From Deltaproteobacteria bacterium (GTDB lineage Bacteria > Desulfobacterota > Binatia > Binatales > Binataceae), in contig JAJZAI010000024.1 in NCBI GenBank assembly GCA_021799495.1, positions 1-50,522 on the forward strand: a DNA stretch of 50,522 nucleotides. The letters are read 5' to 3'. Below, in pieces: positions 17,835 to 25,872 of this stretch (positions are counted from its first letter, which is position 1; the number at the start of each line of letters is the position of its first letter). The notes beneath the pieces were generated by a model, which searched no databases, was not told where the DNA came from, and saw only the letters and a program-made list of their open reading frames with translations. Made by a program: the position numbers and the translations under genes.

Positions 17835-17903
17835 CTGAAAAGCTCCGTGAGAAAACAAGCTCGTAGCAGATAAGGGCGCGGGCGGTAAATCGACGGCGCC
17901 GGC

Positions 17904-18869
17904 TCAGAAGCGCAGCGATCCCGCGGCGCTCCACGCGAGCGGCTCGGCGCGCACGTCGAGGAAAACCCGCCGCCAGGTGACGTCGATCGCGCCGGCCGCG
18001 CCTTCGACGAGCAGTTCGAACAGGCCGCGATCGATCTGATCGGCCGGCTGCGCCAGCAACTGCGCCATGGCTTTGGCCGCCTCGTGCGTCTCCAGCATCC
18101 GCGGCTGCCAGCGCCCGAAGACCTTCGGATTGGATGCGTATTCGCCGGTCATCCCGGTGCGGACGAAGGGCAACAGGATGCAGGCCGTGCGCACCAGCGC
18201 CGCGTCGCGGCCGAGATTCACCGCGAGCACGCCGGGAATTTGCAGCACGGCCCAGTTGCTGATCGCATAGCCGGGCACCGAAACGCCGGGGTCGATCGCT
18301 TGACGCGAGGAGACGTAAACCAGTTGCAGCGGCTCCTTGTGATAGACCGCCTCGCCCGCCCACAGATGCGTCATCGCGAGAAAGCCGTCGATCTTGGTGT
18401 CGAGCACGAGCCGCGATTCGCCGAGCGCGTCGATAAAATGCTGGCGCACGCGCGCGCGCCGCATCGCGATCGCCTCGCCCGCGATTTCCTTGAGCGCGCG
18501 GCCGAAGGCGTAGCCTTTTTCGGTCAGGCCGGAGTTGCAAATCAGAAGATTCGGCGGCAGCCCGCCCATCTGGTCGATCACGTAACTGCGGGTCGCCCAG
18601 AGATCGCCGAAATTGGTCACGTCGGCCTGAACCGGGAATGCGTTGACGCCGCGATCGCGCAATTCCTTGACCAGATCGAATCCGTCGGCATAGCTGGCGT
18701 GGAAGTGCACGCCGACCGAAGCGGCGCCGTTGAGACCCGCCGCCAGCGCGAACGCCTGGCCGAGCCCGCCGTCTTTGCCCGCGCCGGAGATGAGCACACG
18801 TTTTCCGGAGACTCCGGCGCTGAGTTCCTCGGCGAAGCGAAAATCTTCGGCACGCACAGTGAACGCCAT
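17904..18869 (-). CDS. short-chain dehydrogenase/reductase-like protein with YxxxN in place of YxxxK
   Basis: Rossmann-fold SDR relative, 321 residues, larger than the usual 250. The nucleotide loop reads LISGAGKDGGLGQAF (a variant of TGxxxGxG), followed by VQADVTN (adenine-binding Asp) and LLICNSGL (the NAG position as NSG). The catalytic strand YVSSRQ supplies Ser and PGYAISNWAV supplies Tyr, but the Lys four residues on is Asn (codon AAC). A long insertion between about 125 and 165 and a C-terminal extension distinguish it from classical SDRs. GGGAG lies 8 bp before the ATG. It is in the same strand set as the BMP lipoprotein and the LLM oxidoreductase. It may be a binding protein or a specialised reductase. 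Confidence 0.85.
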   Translation of the reverse strand: MAFTVRAEDFRFAEELSAGVSGKRVLISGAGKDGGLGQAFALAAGLNGAASVGVHFHASYADGFDLVKELRDRGVNAFPVQADVTNFGDLWATRSYVIDQMGGLPPNLLICNSGLTEKGYAFGRALKEIAGEAIAMRRARVRQHFIDALGESRLVLDTKIDGFLAMTHLWAGEAVYHKEPLQLVYVSSRQAIDPGVSVPGYAISNWAVLQIPGVLAVNLGRDAALVRTACILLPFVRTGMTGEYASNPKVFGRWQPRMLETHEAAKAMAQLLAQPADQIDRGLFELLVEGAAGAIDVTWRRVFLDVRAEPLAWSAAGSLRF

Positions 18870-18994
18870 CAGGGTGCTCCCGTTGCGAACGGTTAATCGC
18901 GGACGCCGCTATGGTCGATCGATTGGCCGCGCGTGGCAAGACGATCGAAAGCGCGCCGTCCCTCCCGATGGCAAAAGCCGCGCGAACTGCGCTG

Positions 18995-19990
18995 CTAATG
19001 GCTCAGGTTGATGGAGCCGTCGACGATCAACTGCTCGGCCCGTTTGGCCTGGTCGATAGCGGTTGCGGGGATGACGGACTGGAGGCGCGGGTTGATCACG
19101 ACGCTGACCATCCCGTCGCGCATCCCGTACTGGATCATGCCGGTGCGAAACGTTCCGTTTTTCACTTCGGTGGCGACGCGCAGGAAGGCCTGCGGAATCG
19201 ACGTGACCGCGCTGGCCAGCACGGCGCCAGGCACGACGTCGTTCTGATTGCCGACGATGCCGAACGCGTAGGCGTGCGCTTGCGCCGCGGCCTCGAAGAC
19301 GCCGATACCGGCGGCGTCGGCGTCCTGGAAGATAACGTCCGCGCGATGGCTGATTTGCGCGAGCGCGGCCTCTTTGGCCGCGCCGACGTCGTTGAAATTG
19401 CCGGTGTAGCTGACCAGCATCCGGCCGTCGGGCCGGACCGAAAGGAAGCCGCGGCGAAAGCCGTCGAAGGCGATTTTCAGCGAGGGAATTTCGATTCCTC
19501 CGATCGCGCCCACCACGCCGGTTTTGGAGACGCCCCCGGCGATCACGCCCTCGACGTATGCGGCCTCCTCGATCTTGAAGCTGATCGACGCGACATTCGC
19601 CGCCGACGCGCTGCCGGAGGTGACCGCGAAGATGGTGTGCGGGAATTGCCGGCCGGTTGAGATCGCGGCGTCGGTGTACTCAAAACCGTGAGCGAAGACC
19701 AGACGAAAATCGCGCGCGGCAAAGTCCCGCATGGCGTCGGCGAAATCCGCCGGCGACGCCGTCTGAACCATCGCGGTGTGCGCGTCGAGACGCTGGTGGA
19801 TCAGCATCAGGCCGTCATAAGCCGCCGCGTTCCATCCGGCGTCGCTGATCGGGCCGGGAACCAGGAGCGCCACGGAAAAGCCGCGCCGCGCGCCCGCCGA
19901 ACGATGGCATCCGCAGAGCGCTATCGCGCCGATGGCGATTAAAAGCGTCCAAAAGCTGAATATGGTTTTTACTGGAAACGATTGGCGCAT
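18995..19990 (-). CDS. BMP-family (BmpA/PnrA/Med) substrate-binding lipoprotein
   Basis: Periplasmic-binding-protein-like lipoprotein, 331 residues. A hydrophobic signal peptide ends in IALCGC, a good lipobox with the Cys near residue 28. The mature protein shows the family pattern: VALLVPGPISDAGWNAAAYDG, the ligand-site FAHGFEY, IFAVTSG, EEAAYVEGVIAGG, and DVIFQDADAAGIGVFEAA. Relatives bind purine nucleosides for an ABC importer or act as membrane-anchored regulators. No ABC ATPase or permease lies nearby, so it is an orphan binding protein here. An in-frame GTG lies 12 bp further upstream. It is divergent to the lytic transglycosylase gene and upstream of the SDR and LLM genes on the same strand. 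Confidence 0.9.
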   Translation of the reverse strand: MRQSFPVKTIFSFWTLLIAIGAIALCGCHRSAGARRGFSVALLVPGPISDAGWNAAAYDGLMLIHQRLDAHTAMVQTASPADFADAMRDFAARDFRLVFAHGFEYTDAAISTGRQFPHTIFAVTSGSASAANVASISFKIEEAAYVEGVIAGGVSKTGVVGAIGGIEIPSLKIAFDGFRRGFLSVRPDGRMLVSYTGNFNDVGAAKEAALAQISHRADVIFQDADAAGIGVFEAAAQAHAYAFGIVGNQNDVVPGAVLASAVTSIPQAFLRVATEVKNGTFRTGMIQYGMRDGMVSVVINPRLQSVIPATAIDQAKRAEQLIVDGSINLSH

Positions 19991-20155
19991 TAACCGAATC
20001 ACGACTTCGCACCACTATCCAGAACGCATCCAATGCATTGACTCTGCATGGAGAAGTCTCTAATCGATAAGATAGCCGTTTGGCGAATGGAACCGGCGGC
20101 GGTCGCGCGCAGCCGGGCGGTTGAAGGTACGCAACACGAATTTGGGGAGGGGGCC

Positions 20156-21385
20156 TTGCCGAGCGGGTTTCAAAGAAAAATCGCGCGGCGCGGATTGCGC
20201 CGCCTCACGCTGGCGCTCTGCGCGCTGGCGCTGATGCTTGCGCCGGCGCGCCGTGCGGATGCGGCCGAAGTCGTTTTTCCCGAACCTTCGGCGATTCAAC
20301 CCAACGTCAATTTCTGGGTGCAGGTTTTTTCGCAGTATTCCGAACGCGACTTCATTATTCATGATCGGGACAACATCCAGCGCGTTTACGAAGTTATGCA
20401 TCTGCCCGGCGGGGGCGACCCGACGCGCGAAGAGGTCGCGTACGTCAACGACTATCTGAAGAGCAAATATGCCTCGATTCTGAACCGCCTCGCCACGGGC
20501 GAAAAGCCGGTGACGTATGAGGACATCCGCGTCGCCAATATGTTCAGGGGCGAGCCGCGGGCGGCATGTGCGCTGGCGGCGCAAAACCTGCGGGTGCAGC
20601 AGGGACTGCGCGATCAGTTCCGCGAGGGTCTGCTGCGCAGCCGGTATTACCGGCCGACCATGGAGCGGATTTTCCGGTCTGCCGGACTGCCGCCGGAGCT
20701 GGTGACGCTGGCGACGGTCGAATCGGGCTTCTACAGCCGCGCGAAATCGAGCGCCGGCGCGGTCGGCATTTGGCAATTCACGCGCGGCACCGGCCGCCAA
20801 TACATGCGGATCACGCGCTGGCACGACGACCGGTTGAATCCCGATACCGAAACGCGCGCGGCGGCCGAGCTGCTGCGCTCGAACTATGATTCGCTGGGAA
20901 GCTGGCCGTTGGCGATAACCGCCTACAATTACGGCACCGGCGGCACCGAGATGGCGGCGTCGCAGTTCGGCGGCGATTACAACAAGATTGTGCGCGAGTA
21001 TAACGGGCCGCATTTCGGATTCGCCGCGCGCAACTATTACGCGGAATTTCTCGCGGCGCTCTACATCCACGAGAACGAAAACCGGATTTTCCCCGATCTG
21101 AAATACGACGAAGCGCCTCCGCCGCCGCCCGTCCGTACCGATTTCGCGCCGCCGCATCGCAGCCATCGATGGCGCCGATGGGGCGTGCATCGGGTGAGCG
21201 CGCATCATTCGGCAAGATCGCGTCGTCATCATCACCACACGGTCGCCCGCGCGACGAGGGCCCACCGAGTTCATGCGGCGGCGCATCAGTCGAAACGGCG
21301 GCTTGCGTCCGCACATTTGTCTCATCGGCGGGGCCGCCGCGAACGGATCGCGAATCGCGGCGCGCGTCATCGGGAAGACTCCTGA
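20156..21385 (+). CDS. lytic murein transglycosylase (SLT/MltD-like) with His/Arg-rich tail
   Basis: Cleaves peptidoglycan glycan strands in the periplasm. The chosen start is TTG at 20156, because GGGGAGGGGG stands just before it and the product then begins with an ideal signal peptide (basic ARRGLRR, hydrophobic LALCALALMLAP, cut near ADA, residues 1-36). An ATG at 20048 gives a longer product without a ribosome site. The SLT domain has the catalytic Glu, E189 in LATVESGFYSRAKSSAGAVG, then GIWQFTRGTGRQYM, DPDTETRAAAELL-type repeats and ITAYNYGTGG. The last 65-75 residues are almost only His, Arg, Ala and Ser (RRHHHHTVARATRAHR). That is not a LysM domain; it may bind metals or the cell wall. 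Confidence 0.88.
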   Translation: MPSGFQRKIARRGLRRLTLALCALALMLAPARRADAAEVVFPEPSAIQPNVNFWVQVFSQYSERDFIIHDRDNIQRVYEVMHLPGGGDPTREEVAYVNDYLKSKYASILNRLATGEKPVTYEDIRVANMFRGEPRAACALAAQNLRVQQGLRDQFREGLLRSRYYRPTMERIFRSAGLPPELVTLATVESGFYSRAKSSAGAVGIWQFTRGTGRQYMRITRWHDDRLNPDTETRAAAELLRSNYDSLGSWPLAITAYNYGTGGTEMAASQFGGDYNKIVREYNGPHFGFAARNYYAEFLAALYIHENENRIFPDLKYDEAPPPPPVRTDFAPPHRSHRWRRWGVHRVSAHHSARSRRHHHHTVARATRAHRVHAAAHQSKRRLASAHLSHRRGRRERIANRGARHREDS

Positions 21386-21585
21386 GCCTGTCTTCAGGGT
21401 TGCCGTCCACGGCGCCAAATTAACTGAAAAAATCGGCGGATGCGGCCTTTGCGGCGGCGTCGCCCGCCTGTTCCGCTTGCGTCTGAATCGGAAGCGTTCG
21501 CAAAGCGCATCCGTTAACGGTTCGGTCGCTGCCGAAGTTCGCGCGGACATTTTTGACGAGCCTGAGATTTTCCCGCTGGCGCGGC

Positions 21586-21614
21586 TTGACGGGACGGCTC
21601 CGGAATTGTAAGAA
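21586..21614 (+). promoter_or_regulatory. promoter of the Fur-box operon
   Basis: TTGACG (21586-21591), 17 bp, TAAGAA (21609-21614). The -35 is good and the -10 is weak. The predicted start site falls in the Fur box that follows immediately, the classic arrangement for iron repression. Confidence 0.45.
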
Positions 21615-21616
21615 AT

Positions 21617-21631
21617 TGATAGTCATTCTCA
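21617..21631. promoter_or_regulatory. Fur box
   Basis: TGATAGTCATTCTCA matches the 7-1-7 consensus TGATAATnATTATCA at 12 of the 14 defined positions, and the two differences are symmetrical. It lies 24 bp before the cupredoxin ATG. A Fur-family gene is in the same window (28824-29330). Confidence 0.75.
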
Positions 21632-21654
21632 ATTTCAACCGCGGGAGCATAGCG

Positions 21655-22008
21655 ATGCCTTGCAGGAAAAAAACGATTTTCACGTTTCTGACCGCCGCTG
21701 TCGCCGGCGTGATGGCTTTCAGCCAGCCCGTTCATGCGGCAGGCGCGACGGTCGCATCCGTCCGTTTCAGCGCGGATCATTTTGAGCCGGCTAAACTGAC
21801 GGTTCCGGCGAATCAACCTTTCAAAGTCGAAGTCACCAATGCCGATAAAAAGGCGATCGAGTTCGAAAGCTTCGATCTCCATCGTGAGCGCGTGGTGCGG
21901 CCCGGCGAGACCATTACGGTTTACATGGCGCCGACGGTGCCCGGCCATTACACGTTCTGCGACGATTTCGACCATAGCGTTGCCGAGGGCGCGATCGAAG
22001 CGCGCTGA
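21655..22008 (+). CDS. periplasmic cupredoxin-domain protein, FtrB-like
   Basis: 117 residues: signal peptide to about residue 28 (core FLTAAVAGVMAF, cut near VHA), then a single cupredoxin-fold domain. The segments LTVPANQPFKVEVTNADKKAIEFESFDLHRERVVRPGETI (residues about 48-87, potential ligands E69 and H76) and HYTFCDDFDH (C102, H107) resemble the cupredoxin of FtrB/EfeO-type iron uptake proteins, where a Fe/Cu oxidation role is known. A GGGAG ribosome site supports the ATG. It sits directly under a Fur box and is translationally coupled (TGATG) to a haem-binding protein. An FTR1-type permease, the expected partner, is absent here. Confidence 0.85.
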   Translation: MPCRKKTIFTFLTAAVAGVMAFSQPVHAAGATVASVRFSADHFEPAKLTVPANQPFKVEVTNADKKAIEFESFDLHRERVVRPGETITVYMAPTVPGHYTFCDDFDHSVAEGAIEAR

Positions 22009-22466
22009 TGAGCGGACGGACGCGCGGCTGGCTGATCGGCCTCGCGGCCATCGCGGCGATTCAGGTTTTGCGGATGCCGGTGCGCAACGGGCGCGAGCAG
22101 GGCGGTTTTGAGGCGCCTCCGGCCGTGCGGAGCGCCATTCTGACCGCCTGCTTCCAGTGCCATTCCGAACAACCACGATGGCCATGGTACACGCAGCTTG
22201 CTCCCGTCTCGTGGTTCATTCACGCACAGGTTGGCGAGGCGCGCAGACGGCTGAATTTCTCGACGTGGAAGGATTATCTCTACGATCCCGGAACGGCCGC
22301 GCGAAAGTTCGGCGCGATTAATCAGATGGTGCGCAGCGGCGCGATGCCGCCATGGTATTTCCGGATGCTGAGCGCGCGCGGCCGACTGACTCCGGCGCAG
22401 CGCACCGCAATCGAAACCTGGGCGATCGAAGGACGCGCGCAAGCCCTTAAAGCCGAACCCAACTAA
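22008..22466 (+). CDS. haem-binding domain protein (Haem_bd family, single CxxCH)
   Basis: 152 residues with an N-terminal membrane anchor or uncleaved signal (WLIGLAAIAAIQVLRM, about 8-23). The periplasmic part has CFQCH at 48-52, a c-type haem attachment site, followed by SEQPRWPWYTQLAPVSWFI, the typical Haem_bd context, and SGAMPPWYF near residue 114 where Met could be the second axial ligand. Relatives are small envelope cytochromes or haem proteins of unknown function. It overlaps the cupredoxin stop by one base, so the two should be made together and are under the same Fur box. An electron-transfer pairing with the cupredoxin is the obvious inference. Confidence 0.88.
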   Translation: MSGRTRGWLIGLAAIAAIQVLRMPVRNGREQGGFEAPPAVRSAILTACFQCHSEQPRWPWYTQLAPVSWFIHAQVGEARRRLNFSTWKDYLYDPGTAARKFGAINQMVRSGAMPPWYFRMLSARGRLTPAQRTAIETWAIEGRAQALKAEPN

Positions 22467-22480
22467 CCAATTATTCCAAT

Positions 22481-22506
22481 CTTTCCGCCGCCTGCGCGGC
22501 GAAAAG
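22481..22506. other. intercistronic hairpin
   Basis: Inverted repeat CTTTCCGCCGC / GCGGCGAAAAG around the loop CTGC, with one mismatch, between the haem-binding gene and the outer-membrane gene. There is no T-run after it, so it is more likely an mRNA-stability or attenuation structure than a full terminator. Confidence 0.4.
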
Positions 22507-22526
22507 AAAGAAAGCGTCGATTTTTT

Positions 22527-23342
22527 ATGGGCAACTTTTGCCTGACGATATTAGTGTGTTCGCTGGCCGTCTTCGCCGCCGCGCAAGCGTGTGCCCAGGT
22601 CGATCCGTGGGAGTTCGAGGTCTATCCGTATCAGACCGAAGGCGCCGGGATGCTTGAAATGGAATCGCTCAACGCGATCGTGCCGAACGGCCATTCGACC
22701 GGCGGGGACGGCACGGCCGCGGGCGAATTCGCCAGCCAGTGGATGTACTACACGTCGATCGAGGTCACCTACGGCCTTACCGATCACGTCGAGGCGGCCG
22801 CCTACCTGGATTTGGCGCGCCCGAACGGAGCCTCGCTGCAATACGCGGGCTCGAAATACCGCTTGCGCGGGCGGCTCTTCGAGCAGGGCGAGATGCCGAT
22901 CGATATGGGCTGGTATGCGGAACTGGAATGGCATCGAATCCCCCAGTTCGATGACGTTCCACTCGAACTCGAGTTGCGGCCGATTCTCGAAAAAGACATC
23001 GGGCGCGTCGAAATCGATCTCAATCCGATTTTCGAGAAAGCGATTTTTGTCGGTCCCTACAAGAATCAGGGCTTTGAATTCGGCTATGTTTCCGGCGTTT
23101 ATTACAACTGGCTCCGCAAAGTGTCGCCGGGTTTGGAATTCTACGGCGGAATCGGACTGATCGACGACAGCGATCCGCTCGCTCGCCAGCAACACTACAT
23201 TTTCCCGGTTTTGCGCGGCGCGCTCGACAACGGCCTCGAGTACAACTTCGGTCCCGGCTTCGGCCTGACGCGCGGCTCGGATCGTGTGATCACGAAATTC
23301 AATCTCGAATTCGAGCGTTACATCGGCGCGCTTTTCGAATAG
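22527..23342 (+). CDS. probable outer-membrane beta-barrel protein
   Basis: 271 residues with a signal peptide (MGNFCLTILVCSLAVFAAAQACA) ending before QVDPWEFEVYPYQTEG. The mature part alternates polar and aromatic/hydrophobic residues in short strands and turns (IEVTYGLTDHVEAAAYLDL, YAELEWHRI, FEFGYVSGVYYNWL, GLEFYGGIGLID) and ends in an F-E pair after ERYIGALFE, consistent with a 12-14 strand barrel. A few bacterial families of this kind are annotated only as hypothetical. It follows the Fur-controlled pair after a 60-bp gap containing a hairpin, so co-transcription is likely but not proved. The ribosome site is weak. Confidence 0.75.
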   Translation: MGNFCLTILVCSLAVFAAAQACAQVDPWEFEVYPYQTEGAGMLEMESLNAIVPNGHSTGGDGTAAGEFASQWMYYTSIEVTYGLTDHVEAAAYLDLARPNGASLQYAGSKYRLRGRLFEQGEMPIDMGWYAELEWHRIPQFDDVPLELELRPILEKDIGRVEIDLNPIFEKAIFVGPYKNQGFEFGYVSGVYYNWLRKVSPGLEFYGGIGLIDDSDPLARQQHYIFPVLRGALDNGLEYNFGPGFGLTRGSDRVITKFNLEFERYIGALFE

Positions 23343-23363
23343 CCCGCGGCGCGCTGCCGGAGT

Positions 23364-25133
23364 TTACCAGCCGATCGCCTGCGCCGGCATCACGACCGCC
23401 ATCTGGCCGCGCGGATCGGCGCCGCCTTCGAGCAACCGCCGCGCCGGATCGAAGCGGATACCGAGCACGTGGCCCTCGCACCACGGCGGCCGCACCTCGA
23501 CCTGATGGCCGCGGGCGCTGAGCTCGGCCCGCACCGCCGGATCGATTCGTTCCTCGACGCGCAACACCCCCGGCCGCGCGTTATGCGGATAGAACGTCGA
23601 AGGAAAATGCGCCGTCGAAAAACGCGGCGACTCGATCGCCTCCTGCACTGACATTCCGAAATCGACCAGGTTCAGAAAGAACTGCAGCGTCCATTGGTCC
23701 TGTTGATCGCCGCCCGGCGTGCCGAATGAGAGCCACGGCTGGCCGGCCCGCGTCGCGATCGAGGGGGTGAGCGTGGTGCGCGGCCGTTTGCCGGGCTTGA
23801 GCGCGTTGGCGTGCGCTTCGTCGAGATAAAACGTCTGCATCCGGCTGCCGAGCGGGAAGCCGAGCGACTCGACCACGGGCGAACTGGGAATCCATCCGCC
23901 GCTCGCCGTGACCGCGATCATATTGCCCCGGCCGTCCGCCGCCGTGACGTGAATCGTGCCGGGGCCCCATGAGCGCGGTTCGCCCGCCGGCCGCTCCAGC
24001 ATCGGACGGCAATTGATCGGATCGCCTGGCCGCTGTTCCATCGACGCCCGGCGTGGATCGATCAGTTCGCGGCGGACAGCGGCATAGCGCGCGGAGAGCA
24101 ATCCTTCGAGCGGGACGCGCGCAAATTCAGGATCGGCGTAGTACTGCTCGCGATCGGCGAAAGCGAGCTTGGCCGCTTCGATCAGCGTGTGCACGTAATC
24201 CGCCGAATTATGGCCCATCGCGGCAAGGTCGAAGCCCTCGAGCAGGCGCAGTTGCTGCAGATAGACGGGGCCCTGCGACCACGGTCCGCACTTGTGCACG
24301 GTCACGCCGCGATAGTCCGCCGTCACCGGCTCCTCGATTCGCGTGGCGAAAGCGGCAAGGTCGTCGAGCGCAAGCAGGCCGCCGTTGGCGCCGGACCATG
24401 CGGCGATTTCGCGCGCGATATCGCCCCGGTAAAAGCGCTCGCGGGCGGCGTCGATCGCGGCTTCGCGGCCGCGCGTGCGTGTGGCGGCTTCCGCATCGAT
24501 CAGGCGGCCGAAGAATTTCGCCAGCGCGTGATTTTTGACGATTTGACCGGTATGCGGCGGTTCGCCGCCGGGCATATAGACGGCGGCGCTGCTGGGCCAT
24601 TTTTCGCGGAATTTTTTGGCGTTGACGCGAATCGAGGCCTGGCCGATCAAACCCGACAAATCCTGCGGCGTCTCGCCGTCGCCGGCGAGTCCCGGATGCA
24701 TCGGGAAACCGTCTTCGCACAGCGCCGCGGCAGGCGCCGCGACCTCGGCCAGCGTCATCGTGCCGAACGTTTTCAGCGCGACCGCGAGCGCGTCGAAGGC
24801 CGCCGGAACTCCGGCGGCGAGCAGACCTTCGCCCGGCACGAGCGTCAGGCCCAGACCGCGATAATGCTCGATCGTGGCGCGCGCCGGCGCGGTCATGTTG
24901 CCGTTGATTGCGACCACCCGGCGGGCATCTGCCGAGTAAATCAGCATCGGCGCCTCGCCGCCGATCGTATGCATGTGCGGATTGACGACGCCCTCGACCA
25001 ACGTCGCCGCCACGGCGGCGTCGATCGCGTTGCCGCCTTTTGCGAAGATCCGCGCGCCCGCCGCGGCCGAGAGATAATGTTCGGTCGCGACCATCGCCTC
25101 GCGGCCCATCATAAGCGGATACCAAGTGGTCAT
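23364..25133 (-). CDS. gamma-glutamyltransferase family protein (Ntn hydrolase)
   Basis: 589 residues from the ATG of MTTWYPLMMGREAMVATEH, with GGGAAGA 6-7 bp upstream; a longer in-frame reading has no ribosome site. The Ntn-hydrolase precursor layout is present: ARIFAKGGNAIDAAVAA (family signature), the long propeptide-like large subunit, then the self-cleavage site before T393 in WGPGTIHVTAADGRG, and PRTTLTPSIA and FGTPGGDQQDQWTLQFFLN in the small subunit. No signal peptide is evident, unlike secreted GGTs, so a cytosolic role (for example glutathione, gamma-glutamyl amide or cephalosporin-acylase-like turnover) is likely. It is convergent with the outer-membrane protein gene (21-bp gap). 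Confidence 0.93.
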   Translation of the reverse strand: MTTWYPLMMGREAMVATEHYLSAAAGARIFAKGGNAIDAAVAATLVEGVVNPHMHTIGGEAPMLIYSADARRVVAINGNMTAPARATIEHYRGLGLTLVPGEGLLAAGVPAAFDALAVALKTFGTMTLAEVAAPAAALCEDGFPMHPGLAGDGETPQDLSGLIGQASIRVNAKKFREKWPSSAAVYMPGGEPPHTGQIVKNHALAKFFGRLIDAEAATRTRGREAAIDAARERFYRGDIAREIAAWSGANGGLLALDDLAAFATRIEEPVTADYRGVTVHKCGPWSQGPVYLQQLRLLEGFDLAAMGHNSADYVHTLIEAAKLAFADREQYYADPEFARVPLEGLLSARYAAVRRELIDPRRASMEQRPGDPINCRPMLERPAGEPRSWGPGTIHVTAADGRGNMIAVTASGGWIPSSPVVESLGFPLGSRMQTFYLDEAHANALKPGKRPRTTLTPSIATRAGQPWLSFGTPGGDQQDQWTLQFFLNLVDFGMSVQEAIESPRFSTAHFPSTFYPHNARPGVLRVEERIDPAVRAELSARGHQVEVRPPWCEGHVLGIRFDPARRLLEGGADPRGQMAVVMPAQAIGW

Positions 25134-25373
25134 AGATAATCTTCCCAATCCATTGCGGCGAACCTGAGGGTCGTGGGAGCGGCAATTTCGGCTCCCTGCG
25201 ACATTGAATACCCGGTTTGGGATACGGGAGTACAGACCAGGCCGGACCGTCCCGCTTCGCGAAATGCGACGCGAAATCGGATTCGGTAAAATAAGCAATG
25301 CCCAGCAAGTGAAATTAGCTGTGGAAAACCGCGCGGTCCTGAAAAATTTGCGATCATGAATCGGCCCGATGCT

Positions 25374-25382
25374 TGCTATACT
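25374..25382 (+). promoter_or_regulatory. extended -10 promoter for the 67-residue protein
   Basis: TGCTATACT fits the extended -10 consensus TGnTATAAT with one mismatch in the hexamer. No good -35 lies 17 bp upstream, as expected for extended -10 promoters. The start codon is about 60 bp downstream. Confidence 0.45.
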
Positions 25383-25441
25383 GATAAACGGGTGGCGGAT
25401 CGCCCTTATCCATAAACTGGGCGGGAAAGGCGGCGGAGATT

Positions 25442-25645
25442 ATGGTAACTATGAATCATGAATCGGTCGTCGGTCGTCATTGCAGATTGGTGCGGCCGGT
25501 GCGCGACAACGAAGGACGCGGACGCTTCAAGGAAGAGCCGCTCATCGTCAAACAAGTCGAAAACCTGGGCCGGGTGATGTATCTGGTTAAGTTCGACGAC
25601 GGAAGCACAACCTTTCTGTTCCCTTCCGAAATATCGTTGAACTGA
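25442..25645 (+). CDS. small protein of unknown function (67 aa)
   Basis: A compact, balanced sequence: VGRHCRLVRPVRDNEGRGRF, then EEPLIVKQVENLGRVMYLVKFDDGSTTFLF. The predicted alternating beta strands with charged turns suggest a small SH3-like or KOW-like barrel; this is inference. It has a GGCGGAG ribosome site, its own extended -10 promoter and a strong hairpin 30 bp after the stop, so it looks like a stand-alone transcribed gene. No membrane segment or metal motif; one Cys. Confidence 0.65.
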   Translation: MVTMNHESVVGRHCRLVRPVRDNEGRGRFKEEPLIVKQVENLGRVMYLVKFDDGSTTFLFPSEISLN

Positions 25646-25674
25646 CTTAGACGTTTTCCACACGGCGCCGTGCG

Positions 25675-25701
25675 CCGGTTCGGTTGGCGAAACCGAACCG
25701 G
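25675..25701. other. perfect 11-bp hairpin after the 67-residue gene
   Basis: CCGGTTCGGTT / AACCGAACCGG with loop GGCGA, just after a CACGGCGCCGTG palindrome. No T-tract follows, so it may be a Rho-assisted or mRNA-protecting structure. The 227-bp stretch from 25646 to 25872 otherwise holds nothing I recognise. Confidence 0.45.
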
Positions 25702-25872
25702 GCCGCGCGCGGCCGCCATTCCGCGAATATTGCGAACCTTGCTACGCATGGCGTCTCGCGACGCCGTCGATGCCGCGCTGGCGGCTCTTGCGCTCGCATC
25801 GGCGCGATCCGATCATTGATCTGCGGAAAATCCGCGCCGCTTCGCGGGACCGCGGGAAGGTTTGGAGCGACG

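Noticed and set aside
21169-21611. Overlapping plus-strand frames at the end of the lytic transglycosylase gene
   Set aside because: They are alternative-frame readings of the repetitive His/Arg tail and of the leader of the Fur-box operon; no motif or ribosome site.
25134-25298. 55-residue N-terminal extension of gamma-glutamyltransferase
   Set aside because: No ribosome site; Arg/Ser-rich sequence, whereas the ATG at 25133 has GGGAAGA upstream and starts the family pattern.
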